From contig CAJOJQ010000002.1 of assembly GCA_905234985.1 (NCBI GenBank), positions 1 through 64,000 of the forward strand: a stretch of 64,000 nt of DNA, read 5' to 3'. Positions 43,323-51,972 of the stretch are shown here, one piece after another. A model generated the notes under the pieces. It saw only the letters and a list, made by a program, of their open reading frames with translations, was not told the origin of the DNA and made no database searches. The first letter of the stretch is position 1. Each line of letters starts with the position of its first letter. This DNA is from an uncultured Christensenellaceae bacterium (GTDB lineage: Bacteria; Bacillota; Clostridia; Christensenellales; Aristaeellaceae). The translations under genes were made by a program, and so were the position numbers.

Positions 43323-45037
43323 TCGGCAAAGTGCTGGACAACCGATACGAGCTGGTGGAATTCATCGGCAAGGGTGGCATGGCCCTGGTTTACCGGGCCA
43401 TCGACAGGCGCACGGGCCATAACGTGGCGGTGAAGATCCTGCGCCCCGAATACAATCAGGACGCGGAATTCTGCACCCGGTTCGACCGTGAGGCCGTGGC
43501 CGCCAGCAAAATGAGCCACCACAATATTGTCAATCTTCTGGACGTGGGCCAGGACGACAACATGCGCTACATCGTCATGGAGTACGTGCGCGGACGCACG
43601 CTGAAGGAAGTCATTCAGCAAAACGGGCCTTTGAAGCCCGCCGTGGCAGCGCAGGTGGGCATCCGCATTTTATCCGCTTTGCAGCATGCCCACAAAAACG
43701 GCATCATCCACCGGGACATCAAGCCACAGAACATCTTAGTGCATTCCGACGGCCTGATCAAGGTGGGGGATTTCGGCATTGCCCGGGTGGTGGGCAGCAA
43801 CACCATCAGCACGGACGATATCGTGATGGGTTCGGTGCATTACTTTTCGCCGGAGCAGGCCAAGGGCGAACCCGTCACCGCCGCCAGCGACCTGTACAGC
43901 GTGGGCGTGGTGCTGTATGAAATGCTCACCGGCAAGCCCCCCTTCGACGGGGAAACCCCCGTGGCCATCGCCATGCAGCATGTCGGCGGCAAAGCGACTC
44001 CCCTTCGGGAAATCGACCCCACCATCCCGCCCGCCCTGGAGCGGGTGGTGGAAAAAGCCATGGAAAAGCGGCCTGAAAAGCGCTATCAAAGCGCCCTGGC
44101 AATGGCCCAGGACTTGCAGCGCGCCATCCAGGAGCCGGACGGCGCGTGGATGGGTCCCTCCACACAGCCCGCTTCCACCGCTCCGGAACAGCCCTTCGTC
44201 AATACCGACCGCGTTAAGCCCGTTCATTCCAAATCGTGGCTGCTGACGCGGATCGGCGTGGTTGCCGTGATGCTCGCGGTGCTGGCCGGGATCGTGTATG
44301 GCGGCTATCAGATTTACGATCAGGTGGTCAACGTAACGTCCGCTCCCTACTGCCAGGACGAAACGGAATCGGAAGCCCTGCGCCTCATTAACCGGGCCGG
44401 TCTTCTTTATGAAATCACCCGCATCAGCGACGCCAAAATGCCCGCGGGCTACGTGATCATGCAGTCCCCGGAATACGGTACGGCCATGCGGAAGAACGAA
44501 ACCGTGTTCCTGACCATTTCCACCGGCCCGGAGGAGCAGGAAATCCCCTCCATTATCGGCTATTCGGTGGAGGAAGCGCGGGACGAGCTGGAACGCTTGG
44601 GCTTTACCCTGCTGGCCCTGCCGGAGCGCGTGCTTTCCACCAGCGCCTGGGACACGGTCATGTCCCAAAGCCCGGAAGCGGGGGAAATGAAGCCCAGCGG
44701 CAGCGTAGTGCAGGTCAAGCTCAGCGGCGGCAGCGTCACTCTGCCCGACTTTACCGGCATGACGCGGCAGGAAGCCCTTTTCCTGATCCAGCAGCTGCAA
44801 TTGAATATCTTGGAGATCCGGGAAATCCCCGTGGACGACAGCTCCCAGTATGAGCGGGTGGCCGCCCAGCTGTTCACCAACGACGATTCCACCGTTTCCT
44901 ATGCCGTGGGGGATCAGGTGATGCAGCATGCCATGGTGACGCTGGCCGTGTACGTTTCCAACGAACCGGAGACGCCCGTTCCCATGGCGGAAAATGTGCA
45001 GGAGACCCCTGTGCCCGGGGAGGAACTCAGCCAATGA
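43319..45037 (+). CDS. prkC: PASTA-domain Ser/Thr protein kinase
   Basis: PrkC senses peptidoglycan fragments and controls spore germination and cell-wall functions. The 572-residue protein has a cytoplasmic kinase domain (about 10-270) with the VAVK lysine (39), HRDIKPQN (131-138) and DFG (151-153). A transmembrane helix lies near 308-330. About three extracellular PASTA domains follow, for example IPSIIGYSVEEARDELERLG and LPDFTGMTRQEALFLIQQL. The tail is Pro/Glu-rich. It overlaps prpC and rsgA by four bases each. Confidence 0.96.
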   Translation: MIGKVLDNRYELVEFIGKGGMALVYRAIDRRTGHNVAVKILRPEYNQDAEFCTRFDREAVAASKMSHHNIVNLLDVGQDDNMRYIVMEYVRGRTLKEVIQQNGPLKPAVAAQVGIRILSALQHAHKNGIIHRDIKPQNILVHSDGLIKVGDFGIARVVGSNTISTDDIVMGSVHYFSPEQAKGEPVTAASDLYSVGVVLYEMLTGKPPFDGETPVAIAMQHVGGKATPLREIDPTIPPALERVVEKAMEKRPEKRYQSALAMAQDLQRAIQEPDGAWMGPSTQPASTAPEQPFVNTDRVKPVHSKSWLLTRIGVVAVMLAVLAGIVYGGYQIYDQVVNVTSAPYCQDETESEALRLINRAGLLYEITRISDAKMPAGYVIMQSPEYGTAMRKNETVFLTISTGPEEQEIPSIIGYSVEEARDELERLGFTLLALPERVLSTSAWDTVMSQSPEAGEMKPSGSVVQVKLSGGSVTLPDFTGMTRQEALFLIQQLQLNILEIREIPVDDSSQYERVAAQLFTNDDSTVSYAVGDQVMQHAMVTLAVYVSNEPETPVPMAENVQETPVPGEELSQ

Positions 45038-45930
45038 TGGAAGGCGTGATCGTGCGGGGCCGCGGCGGGTTTTACACGGTGAGGGACGATCAGGGCCAGG
45101 AATTTGTGCTGCGGGCCAAGAAAAAATTCCGGCGGCTGAAAATTTCCCCCCTGGTGGGCGACCGCGTGTATTTCACCCCCGGCGAGGGACGGGAGGAAGG
45201 CAAGGAAGAGGACGGCTGGGTGGAAGAAATTCTGCCCCGGGTGAGCCAATGCCTGCGCCCCCCGGTCGCCAATATTTCGCTGCTTTGCATCGTGGCCGCG
45301 CCCGAGCCTGCGCCGGACTGGCTGCTGGTGGACAAGCTGCTGATTTTCGCGCGAAAGCAGAATCTTCAAACCCTGCTGATCCTGAATAAAGCCGATCTGC
45401 CCAAGGCGGAGGAAACGGCGGCGCTGGCAAAAAGCATGTACGCGGGGGCGGAGATCAATATTTGCTGTGTCAGCGCCCAAAACGGGCGGGCGGAAGAACT
45501 GATTCAGCATTTGAAGGGCCACACCTGCTGCTTTTCCGGCCAGTCCGGGGTGGGAAAATCCACCCTGCTGAACGCGCTTTTCGGGCTGCATCAGGAAACG
45601 GGAGATATCAGTCAGAAGATCCTGCGGGGCAAAAACACCACCCGCCACGCGGAGCTGTTTTCCTTTGGGGATATCCGCGTGATCGACACGCCGGGGTTCA
45701 GCCTGCTGGAAATGGACGAGGTGTTCGATCCCGTGCTGCTGCGGGATTACTACCCGGAATTTGCGCCCTATGATGGGAAATGCCGCTTTTCTCCCTGCTA
45801 TCACGGCACGGAACCGGGCTGCGCGGTGCTGCAGGCGGCCAAAGAGGGGAAAATCGACGCCCGCCGGCTGGAAAGATACCACACGCTGCTTTCTGACTGC
45901 CGCCAGGTATGGAGGGAACGCTATGATTAA
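45034..45930 (+). CDS. rsgA: Ribosome small-subunit maturation GTPase
   Basis: RsgA is a circularly permuted GTPase that checks late 30S assembly. The 298-residue protein has an N-terminal OB fold, the permuted G motifs LNKADL, SGQSGVGKSTLLNAL and DTPGFSLLE, and a C-terminal zinc knuckle in CRFSPCYHGTEPGC. It overlaps prkC by four bases and rpe by eight. Confidence 0.95.
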   Translation: MMEGVIVRGRGGFYTVRDDQGQEFVLRAKKKFRRLKISPLVGDRVYFTPGEGREEGKEEDGWVEEILPRVSQCLRPPVANISLLCIVAAPEPAPDWLLVDKLLIFARKQNLQTLLILNKADLPKAEETAALAKSMYAGAEINICCVSAQNGRAEELIQHLKGHTCCFSGQSGVGKSTLLNALFGLHQETGDISQKILRGKNTTRHAELFSFGDIRVIDTPGFSLLEMDEVFDPVLLRDYYPEFAPYDGKCRFSPCYHGTEPGCAVLQAAKEGKIDARRLERYHTLLSDCRQVWRERYD

Positions 45931-46564
45931 ACTGACGCCGTCGCTGCTGGCCGCCGATTTGCTGAACCTGGGCCGGGAAGTGGATCAGATGATGCAAAAC
46001 GGTATTGACCGGCTGCATTTTGACGTGATGGACGCGCATTTCGTGCCCAATCTGTCCTTTGGCCCCGCCTTCTGCAAGGCCATCCACAAACAGTTCCCGG
46101 AATTGAAATTGGACGCGCATCTCATGATGGACAACCCGGAACAGTATTTAGACACGTTTCTGGATGCTGGGGCCGACAGCGTTATCGTGCATCGTGAAGT
46201 GCTGCACGATCCGGATATCATGGTGCGGAAAATCCACGAAAAGGGCGCGCTGGCCGGGCTGTCCATCAAGCCCGCCACCCCGGTGAAGGCGCTGCTGAAC
46301 TGGCTGGACGAAACGGACGTGGTACTCATCATGACCGTGGAGCCGGGCTTCGGGGGGCAAAAGCTCATGCGGTCGCAAATCGAAAAAATCAGCCTGCTGC
46401 GCCGGGAAGGATATCGGGGCGTGATCGCCGTGGACGGCGGCGTGACCCTGGAAAACGCAGCCCTGCTCAAGGACGCGGGGGCCAATTGGCTGATTATGGG
46501 CACCTCCTATTTTCGGGCGGAGGATCCCGCCCTGGTTGCCCGGAAGATCGGGGAAATGCAATGA
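45923..46564 (+). CDS. rpe: Ribulose-phosphate 3-epimerase
   Basis: Rpe interconverts ribulose-5-phosphate and xylulose-5-phosphate. The 213-residue TIM barrel shows LTPSLLAADLLNLG, the metal and catalytic residues in HFDVMDAHFVPN and VDGGVTLENAA, and MTVEPGFGGQKL. The ATG at 45923 follows GGAGGG within the end of rsgA. The order rsgA-rpe is conserved in Firmicutes. Confidence 0.96.
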   Translation: MIKLTPSLLAADLLNLGREVDQMMQNGIDRLHFDVMDAHFVPNLSFGPAFCKAIHKQFPELKLDAHLMMDNPEQYLDTFLDAGADSVIVHREVLHDPDIMVRKIHEKGALAGLSIKPATPVKALLNWLDETDVVLIMTVEPGFGGQKLMRSQIEKISLLRREGYRGVIAVDGGVTLENAALLKDAGANWLIMGTSYFRAEDPALVARKIGEMQ

Positions 46565-47388
46565 AGCAAAAAAAAGATCAGGAATTTCATCATAAGCGCA
46601 GTTTGGGCCAGAATTTCATTACCGACGACGCTCTGTTCGCCCAACTGGTGGACTTGGCGGGCGTGGGGGAAAATGACGCCGTGCTGGAAATCGGCGCGGG
46701 CGCGGGGGGCATGACCAAGGAGCTGGCCCGCCGGTGCCGGAAGGTCATTGCCATCGAGGTGGACGGAACGCTGCTGCCCATCCTGCGCGTCGCGCTGGAA
46801 AAATGCAAAAACGTGGAGCTGGTACACGGGGACGTGCTGCGGCTGAACCTGCCGGAACTGACCGCCCCACTGGGCGATTTCCATATCGTGGCGAACATCC
46901 CTTATTACCTCACCACGGACTTGATGACCCTGCTTTTATCCTCCGCCATGCCCATTCAGTCCATCAATCTGATGGTGCAGAAGGAAGCTGCCCAGCGCAT
47001 GGTGGCAAGGCCCGGCGAGGAAGGGTACGGGCTGCTGGCAGTCAAGGCCCAATATTTTTACGATCCCGTCATCGCCCTGGACGTGCCCGCCTGCCTGTTT
47101 ACGCCGCCGCCCAAGGTGGACAGCGCCTTCGTGGTAATGCCGAGGCGCGAAAAACCGCCCGTACACGTGGGGGATGAAGCGCTGTTTTTCAAGGTGGCGG
47201 CCTCCGCCTTTGCCATGCGGCGCAAGACCATGGAAAACAATCTGATTGCTTCTTTCCGCCTATCCCGGGATCAGGCGCGGGACTTGCTGGAAAGCTGCGG
47301 TATACCGTCCGGCGCGCGGGGGGAAACCCTTTCCATGGCCGATTTCGCCGCCCTGGCGAACGCCATAGGTAATTGTAAGAACACATGA
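46561..47388 (+). CDS. rsmA: 16S rRNA dimethyladenosine transferase
   Basis: RsmA (KsgA) dimethylates A1518 and A1519 of 16S rRNA. The 275-residue protein has HKRSLGQNFITDD, the SAM motif VLEIGAGAGGMTKEL, the catalytic NIPYYLTTDLM and the C-terminal FAMRRKTMENNL. It overlaps the rpe stop in an ATGA junction. Its presence at the end of the prkC-rpe unit is not the Bacillus order, where thiN, spoVM and rpmB follow rpe. Confidence 0.95.
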   Translation: MKQKKDQEFHHKRSLGQNFITDDALFAQLVDLAGVGENDAVLEIGAGAGGMTKELARRCRKVIAIEVDGTLLPILRVALEKCKNVELVHGDVLRLNLPELTAPLGDFHIVANIPYYLTTDLMTLLLSSAMPIQSINLMVQKEAAQRMVARPGEEGYGLLAVKAQYFYDPVIALDVPACLFTPPPKVDSAFVVMPRREKPPVHVGDEALFFKVAASAFAMRRKTMENNLIASFRLSRDQARDLLESCGIPSGARGETLSMADFAALANAIGNCKNT

Positions 47389-47396
47389 AGGCCGCA

Positions 47397-47510
47397 AGAG
47401 AGTTGAGAGCGGAGAGTTGAGAGTTGAGATTTATATAGTCGGTCAAACAGGGTTCTCTTATGATAAACATTATTTCATCTCAACTCTCAACTCTTAACTC
47501 TCCACTCTGA
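47397..47510. repeat. Inverted-repeat hairpin element, GAGAGTTGA type, copy 3
   Basis: Arms at about 47397-47429 and 47477-47509 are iterated GAGAGTTGA units in opposite orientation around a unique core of about 47 bases. It lies immediately downstream of rsmA. Its left arm is nearly identical to copy 2 over about 35 bases. Confidence 0.85.
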
Positions 47511-47552
47511 CTTAATGCCTCCTTCAAACCGATACAACAGTCCCGTTACCGT

Positions 47553-47613
47553 GACAGCCAAAAGGACGCGGTTTTGATTCCGCGTCCTTTCGGCTATTTG
47601 GCTGTCTTTTTTT
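47553..47613 (+). terminator. Nested-stem terminator overlapping the spoVM-like gene
   Basis: An inner 11-bp stem (AAAGGACGCGG, 47561-47571 with 47580-47590) is enclosed by an outer stem (GACAGCCAAA, 47553-47562 with 47597-47606), which is followed by seven T. The two stems share bases 47561-47562, so they may be alternative or fused. On the plus strand it would end the rsmA operon; on the minus strand the inner stem followed by TTTT could end the spoVM-like unit. The outer 3' arm is inside the spoVM-like coding region. Confidence 0.75.
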
Positions 47614-47686
47614 CCTTTGTGAATAGCCGAAGCAAACTTCGCAGGCCCCGGGGCGCTTTCACGCAGATCACCCGCATCGCCATCAT
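47594..47686 (-). CDS. spoVM: SpoVM-like sporulation microprotein
   Basis: A 30-codon frame with AGGAGG five bases upstream reads MMAMRVICVKAPRGLRSLLR and then a Lys-rich end. SpoVM of Bacillus is a 26-residue amphipathic peptide that marks the convex forespore membrane and anchors the coat. The pattern M+VxxVKxP+xLxxLLRxxF with a basic tail fits SpoVM of clostridia. In Bacillus spoVM lies just after prkC-rsgA-rpe-thiN; here it is next to the same cluster but on the opposite strand. The start could be 47686 or 47683. The assignment rests on pattern and context because the protein is so short. Confidence 0.72.
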   Translation of the reverse strand: MMAMRVICVKAPRGLRSLLRLFTKEKKTAK

Positions 47687-47695
47687 TCCCGCCTC

Positions 47696-47890
47696 CTATT
47701 TCCGAATCAGCAGCAGTCCCAGCAGAATCAGCGCCGCGCCGACTAGCGCCAGCCATGCCCAGAAGGGCACGCACAGCAGGATCAGAATGACTCCCGCGCC
47801 GATCAGCACATACCCGGCGATACGGAGAGAAAGGCTCCTGCCGCTGGGATAGCATTGCACGCGCACCTCGTCTTCCCGCCGCCAGGGCAT
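47696..47890 (-). CDS. Small two-helix membrane protein upstream of spoVM
   Basis: The 64-residue protein has a short polar N-terminus (PWRREDEVRVQCYPSG) and two adjacent hydrophobic segments (about 25-42 and 44-62; VLIGAGVILILLC and ALVGAALILLGLLLI). The ATG at 47890 has GGGAGGTGG close upstream. Its TAG stop overlaps the SD of the spoVM-like gene, so the two are a translationally coupled pair and may both act in sporulation. I do not recognise its family. Confidence 0.7.
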   Translation of the reverse strand: MPWRREDEVRVQCYPSGRSLSLRIAGYVLIGAGVILILLCVPFWAWLALVGAALILLGLLLIRK

Positions 47891-47932
47891 TACCACCACC
47901 TCCCGCTTGATTCTATGGCGGGCTTGGTTGGT

Positions 47933-48478
47933 TTATGCTTTTTGGACAGGCTGCGGGTCGACTGGATGTTCGCCCAAATGCTTTTCCATCCAGATCATAT
48001 CGTACCAGCGGCCAAATTTGTACCCGCACTTTCGGAACGTGCCGCAGCGGGTATAGCCCATGCGCTCGTGAAAAAGTGGGCTGTCATGCGTCAGCGTTTC
48101 GTCCTCCCGTTCACTGTACGCGATGCAGGCGTAGGCGTTCAGGAAATGCCGCCGTTTCAGTTCCTCTTCCAGGGCGGTATACAGCGCTTTGCCGTAGCCC
48201 TTTCCATGCGCGCCCTGGCGGATATAAACGGTGGTTTCCACGGCCCAATCGTAGGCCGCCCGGCCCTTGAAGGACCCCGCGTAGGCGTAGCCTTGGATTT
48301 CTCCGTCATCTTCCAATACGAGATAGGGGAAGCCTTGCAGGGTTTCCGCGATGCGGCGGGAAAACGCCTGGACGGAGGGCGTTTCGTATTCAAAGGTGAT
48401 GGCCGTTTTCTCCACATAGGGCGCGTATATCGCCAAAAGGGCTTTCGCGTCGGCGGACCGGGCGGAACGGATGCGCAT
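47933..48478 (-). CDS. GNAT N-acetyltransferase, phosphinothricin-acetyltransferase-like
   Basis: The 181-residue protein is a GNAT acetyltransferase of the Pat/YwnH type. Its N-terminus is IRSARSADAKALLAIYAPYV, the acetyl-CoA motif is RQGAHGKGYGKALY and the end is CGYKFGRWYDMIWMEK. Members acetylate phosphinothricin, methionine sulfone or related amino-acid analogues; the natural substrate is usually unknown. The ATG at 48478 follows CGAGGTG. Confidence 0.88.
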   Translation of the reverse strand: MRIRSARSADAKALLAIYAPYVEKTAITFEYETPSVQAFSRRIAETLQGFPYLVLEDDGEIQGYAYAGSFKGRAAYDWAVETTVYIRQGAHGKGYGKALYTALEEELKRRHFLNAYACIAYSEREDETLTHDSPLFHERMGYTRCGTFRKCGYKFGRWYDMIWMEKHLGEHPVDPQPVQKA

Positions 48479-48502
48479 GAAAATCACCTCGCTGCCGTGG
48501 GG

Positions 48503-49306
48503 TTACTTTACGGAATTCAGGGTTTGATGGATTTCGGTGAACAGCTCCCCGTAGCGGATGGAACGATCCGGAATCAGGAACTTGACGGCGTAGAGGGACA
48601 GGGGAATCTGCCTGCCTTCCCATTCAAAGGCTTCCTCATTGCGGCTCAGCACCTTTTCCATGATGGCGTCGGCGACCGCCGGGTCGGCGCTGGCGGTAGC
48701 CAGTACAAATTCGTCCCCGCCGATGCGGAAAAGCAGCATGTTTTCCTCCGCCGCCTCTTCGATGCGCTTTAAGGAATCCCGAATGGCGATATCCCCGGCC
48801 TTGTTAGAAATTTCATTGATGGGCACCAGGTGCTTGATATCAAAACCGATCAGGTAAGCATTGCGGTTGGCGGTGAGGTAATCGTACAGTTCGCTGATCA
48901 CGTATTTGCGGTGCAGCTCCGTCATGTCAAACACTCCCTTTTCATTTTTCGGTATTTCAAATTTGGGAAACAGGCCGGAAAACCGGCGCTTTTTCCGAAA
49001 CGCGGCGGGGGATTCCCCCCATACGCGGGTGAAGGCGCGGGTGAACACTTCCGGGAAATTATAGCCCCAGTCCATGGCGATATTCAGGGCGCTTTTGCTG
49101 GTGGAAATCAGCTCCCGGGCGCAGCAGGTGAGCCGCCGCCGGGTCACATAGTCCGAAACGCCGATGTGGAACGCATACCGGAACAGCTTTTGCAGCGAGG
49201 ACAGGGAACAGCGGCAGTGATCCGCGATTTCCTGCTGGCTCATTTCGCTTTTCAGGTTGCTTTCGATATAGTCCAGGGCGTCCGAAAGAATGAAGAAATT
49301 ATTCAC
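48503..49306 (-). CDS. AraC-type HTH fused to a GGDEF domain
   Basis: The 267-residue protein joins an N-terminal AraC DNA-binding domain (about 5-105, with MSQQEIADHCRCSLSSLQKLF and YNFPEVFTRAFTRVWGESPAAFR) to a C-terminal GGDEF domain (about 130-265). The catalytic GGDEF signature is intact at 196-200 (RIGGDEFVL) and GFDIKHLVPINE matches the substrate site. The domain is slightly short and could be a ligand-binding relic. I chose the GTG at 49306 because GGAGGT precedes it. It would link transcription to cyclic-di-GMP or a related nucleotide. Confidence 0.85.
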   Translation of the reverse strand: MNNFFILSDALDYIESNLKSEMSQQEIADHCRCSLSSLQKLFRYAFHIGVSDYVTRRRLTCCARELISTSKSALNIAMDWGYNFPEVFTRAFTRVWGESPAAFRKKRRFSGLFPKFEIPKNEKGVFDMTELHRKYVISELYDYLTANRNAYLIGFDIKHLVPINEISNKAGDIAIRDSLKRIEEAAEENMLLFRIGGDEFVLATASADPAVADAIMEKVLSRNEEAFEWEGRQIPLSLYAVKFLIPDRSIRYGELFTEIHQTLNSVK

Positions 49307-49496
49307 CGCGCACCTCCTTTCCGCATCCGGATCACGTGATCGTGTACAGTATAGCACGGGCGGGCGGTCCTGTCTTGATGATTTGCGCATTTCGGATAAA
49401 AAAATGATTTCTTTTTTCGCTCCGCCCGGCATAGAATGAACGCAGAGAAGCATAGACGGAACGGTAAAAAAATGGTAAAAAATCACGAATTTCTTA

Positions 49497-49525
49497 TTGA
49501 CACTCCCGAAACGGCGTGATAAAAT
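49497..49525 (+). promoter_or_regulatory. Sigma-A promoter of the maltodextrin locus
   Basis: TTGACA (49497), a 17-base spacer and TAAAAT (49520), about 63 bases upstream of the LacI-type regulator start. Confidence 0.85.
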
Positions 49526-49543
49526 ATGTCCGATTGAAAACGT

Positions 49544-49557
49544 TACCGATAACGGTA
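49544..49557. promoter_or_regulatory. LacI/MalR-type operator candidate
   Basis: TACCGATAACGGTA is a palindrome (TACCG, four bases, CGGTA) embedded in ACGTTACCGATAACGGTACC, just downstream of the promoter and about 30 bases before the regulator gene. LacI-family proteins bind such sites, so autoregulation is likely. Confidence 0.65.
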
Positions 49558-49587
49558 CCGCATAGCGCCGCTGAAAAGGAGGCCGGA

Positions 49588-50610
49588 ATGAAAGTATATA
49601 CCATCCGGGACGTGGCGGCAAAAGCGGGCGTGAGCGTCACGACTGTTTCCCGTGTGCTGAACCAGCGGCCCGACGTAAGCAAAGATACCCAGGACAGGGT
49701 GCGCAAGGTGATGGCGGAATGCCATTTTGTGGTCAACCACCATGCCCGCAGCCTGAAACAGGCGGAAATCGAGACCATCGCCGTGATCATCCGCGGCCGG
49801 CAGAACCCCTTTCTGAACGCGCTGACGGAGGAAATGCTGCTGTGCGGCCACGGCAGCAAGGCGGCGCTGCTGACAGAATACATAGACGAATCGGAGGATG
49901 AATTTCGCTACGCATTGGCGCTGCTGCAAAGGCGGCGCGTGACGGGGCTGATCTTCGTGGGCAGCCGCATCGACAAGCGCTGCGCCGTGCTGGACGGCGT
50001 GAACATTCCCATGGTGTTCGCCACCGTGTCCGCCGAGGGCACGCCCATGGCGCGGGCTTCCTCCATTTCCATCGACGACAGAAAAATGGCCTGCGCCGCC
50101 GTGGAAGCGCTGCTGGACCGGGGGCACGAGCAAATCGCCGTTTTCGGCGGCGAGCGCAGCGGGCAGGACTGTCCCGCCCTGCGGATGTTAGGCGTGCTGG
50201 ACGCGTTTGAAAAGCGGGGCATCGCCTTTAACGAAAACTATTATGTGAAAACCCGGTTTACCCTGGACGATTCCTACGCCGCGGCCCAGTCCTTCTTCCG
50301 GCGCAGCCCGGAAGTGACCGCCGTTTTCTGCATGAGCGATACGGTGGCCCTGGGCGTGATCCGCGCGCTGGCCGATTTGGGCAAACGGGTGCCGAAGGAC
50401 GTGAGCGTCATCGGCGTGGACGGCATAAAAAACGGCCAGTTCACGGTGCCCCGGCTGTCCACCATCGTGCAGCCCGTGGAAGAAATTGCCCGCAAGAGCG
50501 TTTCCGTCCTGCGGGACATGCTGGAAAACGGCGCGCCCGCCCGCCATGTGACGGTGGAGGCCAAATTGGAAATCCGCGAATCGGTTCAGGAAGCCGCCCC
50601 CGGCGCGTGA
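49588..50610 (+). CDS. LacI-family regulator of maltodextrin genes
   Basis: The 340-residue protein has a LacI helix-turn-helix at 3-24 (IRDVAAKAGVSVTTVSRVLN) and a periplasmic-binding-protein-like effector domain with SDTVALGVIRAL and VSVIGVDG. The ATG at 49588 follows AAAAGGAGG. It is co-oriented with and just upstream of malE-malF-malG-malK, so it is the probable maltose or maltodextrin regulator (MalR-like). A palindromic operator lies in its own leader. Confidence 0.88.
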   Translation: MKVYTIRDVAAKAGVSVTTVSRVLNQRPDVSKDTQDRVRKVMAECHFVVNHHARSLKQAEIETIAVIIRGRQNPFLNALTEEMLLCGHGSKAALLTEYIDESEDEFRYALALLQRRRVTGLIFVGSRIDKRCAVLDGVNIPMVFATVSAEGTPMARASSISIDDRKMACAAVEALLDRGHEQIAVFGGERSGQDCPALRMLGVLDAFEKRGIAFNENYYVKTRFTLDDSYAAAQSFFRRSPEVTAVFCMSDTVALGVIRALADLGKRVPKDVSVIGVDGIKNGQFTVPRLSTIVQPVEEIARKSVSVLRDMLENGAPARHVTVEAKLEIRESVQEAAPGA

Positions 50611-50665
50611 TCATTTTGAACTCAGCACGGTGAATCCGTGTGAGAAATAAAAGGAGGAAATTCCA

Positions 50666-51880
50666 ATGAAAAAGGTTCTTGCTCTGGTAATGGTTCTGGC
50701 CATGGCGCTGTCCATGGCGTCCTTCGCCGCTGCGGAGGAAGGCAACGCGCCCTATTCCGGCGACGTGAAGATCTGGGTCGCCGAAGCCGCCGTTGAATTC
50801 ACCCAGAAAATGGTGGAAGAATTCAAAGCTCTCTATCCCGAATACGCCGGCGCGAACTACATCGTCCAGCCCGTGGGCGAGGGTGACGCCGCCAACAACG
50901 TGATCGTCGACGTGGAAGGCGCCGCTGATATCTTCGGCTTCGCCCAGGACCAGCTGGCCCGCCTGGTTGCCGCGGACGCCCTGATGGACGTGAACCCTGA
51001 TCTGGTGGAAGAAGTGAAGGCCGCCAACGATCCCGGCTCTGTGGCCGCCGTCACCCTGGGCGACACCATGTACGCCTATCCCATGACCTCCGATAACGGC
51101 TACTTCCTGTACTACGACAAGTCCGTGGTTTCCGATCCTTCCACCCTGGAAGGCATCCTGGCCGACTGCGAAAAGGCCGGCAAGAACCTGTACTTTGAAA
51201 TCAACTCCGGCTGGTACCAGACCGCCTTCTTCTTCGGCGCTGGCTGCACCCTGACCTACGACACCGACGACGCCGGCAACCTGGTGGGCATCAACTGCGA
51301 CTACGCCTCTGAAAACGGCCTGAAGGCTCTCAAGGCCATGATCGAAACCGCCAAGTCCCCCGCCTTCGCCAACGGTTCCTCCGTGTCCGCCGCCACCAAC
51401 ATCGGCGCCATCGTGGACGGCACCTGGGACGCTACCTCCGCTAAGGAAGCTTTCGGCGACAACTATGCCGCCACCAAGCTGCCCACCGTGGCCGGCTTCC
51501 AGCTGGGCGGCTTCGGCGGCTTCAAGATGATGGGCGTGAAGCCCCAGGAAGACGAGGCCAAGATGGTGCTGTGCGACCTGCTGGCTTACTTCCTCACCAG
51601 CGAAGAAGTGCAGATTGCCCGTTACGAAGCCGTGAAGTGGGGTCCCTCCAACCTGAACGCCCAGAAGGACGAAGCTGTGCAGGCTGACGAAGCCCTGTCC
51701 GCTCTGGCTTCCCAGCTGGCCTTCGCCGTGCCTCAGGGCCAGTATCCCAACGAATATTGGTCTCTGGCCACCGGCCTGGGCGACGACGTGCTGGCCGACA
51801 AGCTGGACGACGCGGATGACGCCACCCTGATGGCCACCCTGCAGACGTTCCAGGATACCGCCGCTTCCTATGTAAAATAA
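50666..51880 (+). CDS. malE: Maltodextrin ABC transporter, substrate-binding protein
   Basis: MalE captures maltose and maltodextrins outside the cell. The 404-residue protein has a signal peptide (MKKVLALVMVLAMALSMASF) without a clear lipobox cysteine; it therefore may be released or held by the anchor. The family-1 solute-binding motifs GDVKIWVAEAAVEF and NGYFLYYDKS are present, with SEEVQIARYEAVKWGPSN near the end. It is the first transporter gene and is followed by a terminator-like hairpin, a common device for excess binding protein. Codons are strongly biased (GCC, CTG, AAG), as in a highly expressed gene. Confidence 0.92.
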   Translation: MKKVLALVMVLAMALSMASFAAAEEGNAPYSGDVKIWVAEAAVEFTQKMVEEFKALYPEYAGANYIVQPVGEGDAANNVIVDVEGAADIFGFAQDQLARLVAADALMDVNPDLVEEVKAANDPGSVAAVTLGDTMYAYPMTSDNGYFLYYDKSVVSDPSTLEGILADCEKAGKNLYFEINSGWYQTAFFFGAGCTLTYDTDDAGNLVGINCDYASENGLKALKAMIETAKSPAFANGSSVSAATNIGAIVDGTWDATSAKEAFGDNYAATKLPTVAGFQLGGFGGFKMMGVKPQEDEAKMVLCDLLAYFLTSEEVQIARYEAVKWGPSNLNAQKDEAVQADEALSALASQLAFAVPQGQYPNEYWSLATGLGDDVLADKLDDADDATLMATLQTFQDTAASYVK

Positions 51881-51890
51881 TTGCTCGTGA

Positions 51891-51923
51891 AGGGGCTGGG
51901 GGTGAAAGCCCCCGGCCCTTTTT
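51891..51923 (+). terminator. Hairpin with T-tract between malE and malF
   Basis: AGGGGCTGGGGG pairs with a GCCCCCGGCCCT arm across a TGAAA loop, followed by TTTTT. It probably causes partial termination so that malE is made in excess over the permeases. Confidence 0.82.
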
Positions 51924-51972
51924 CTGAACAGACAAATGTGCACACCTGATTGACGCGGGGAGGCGGGATCGA

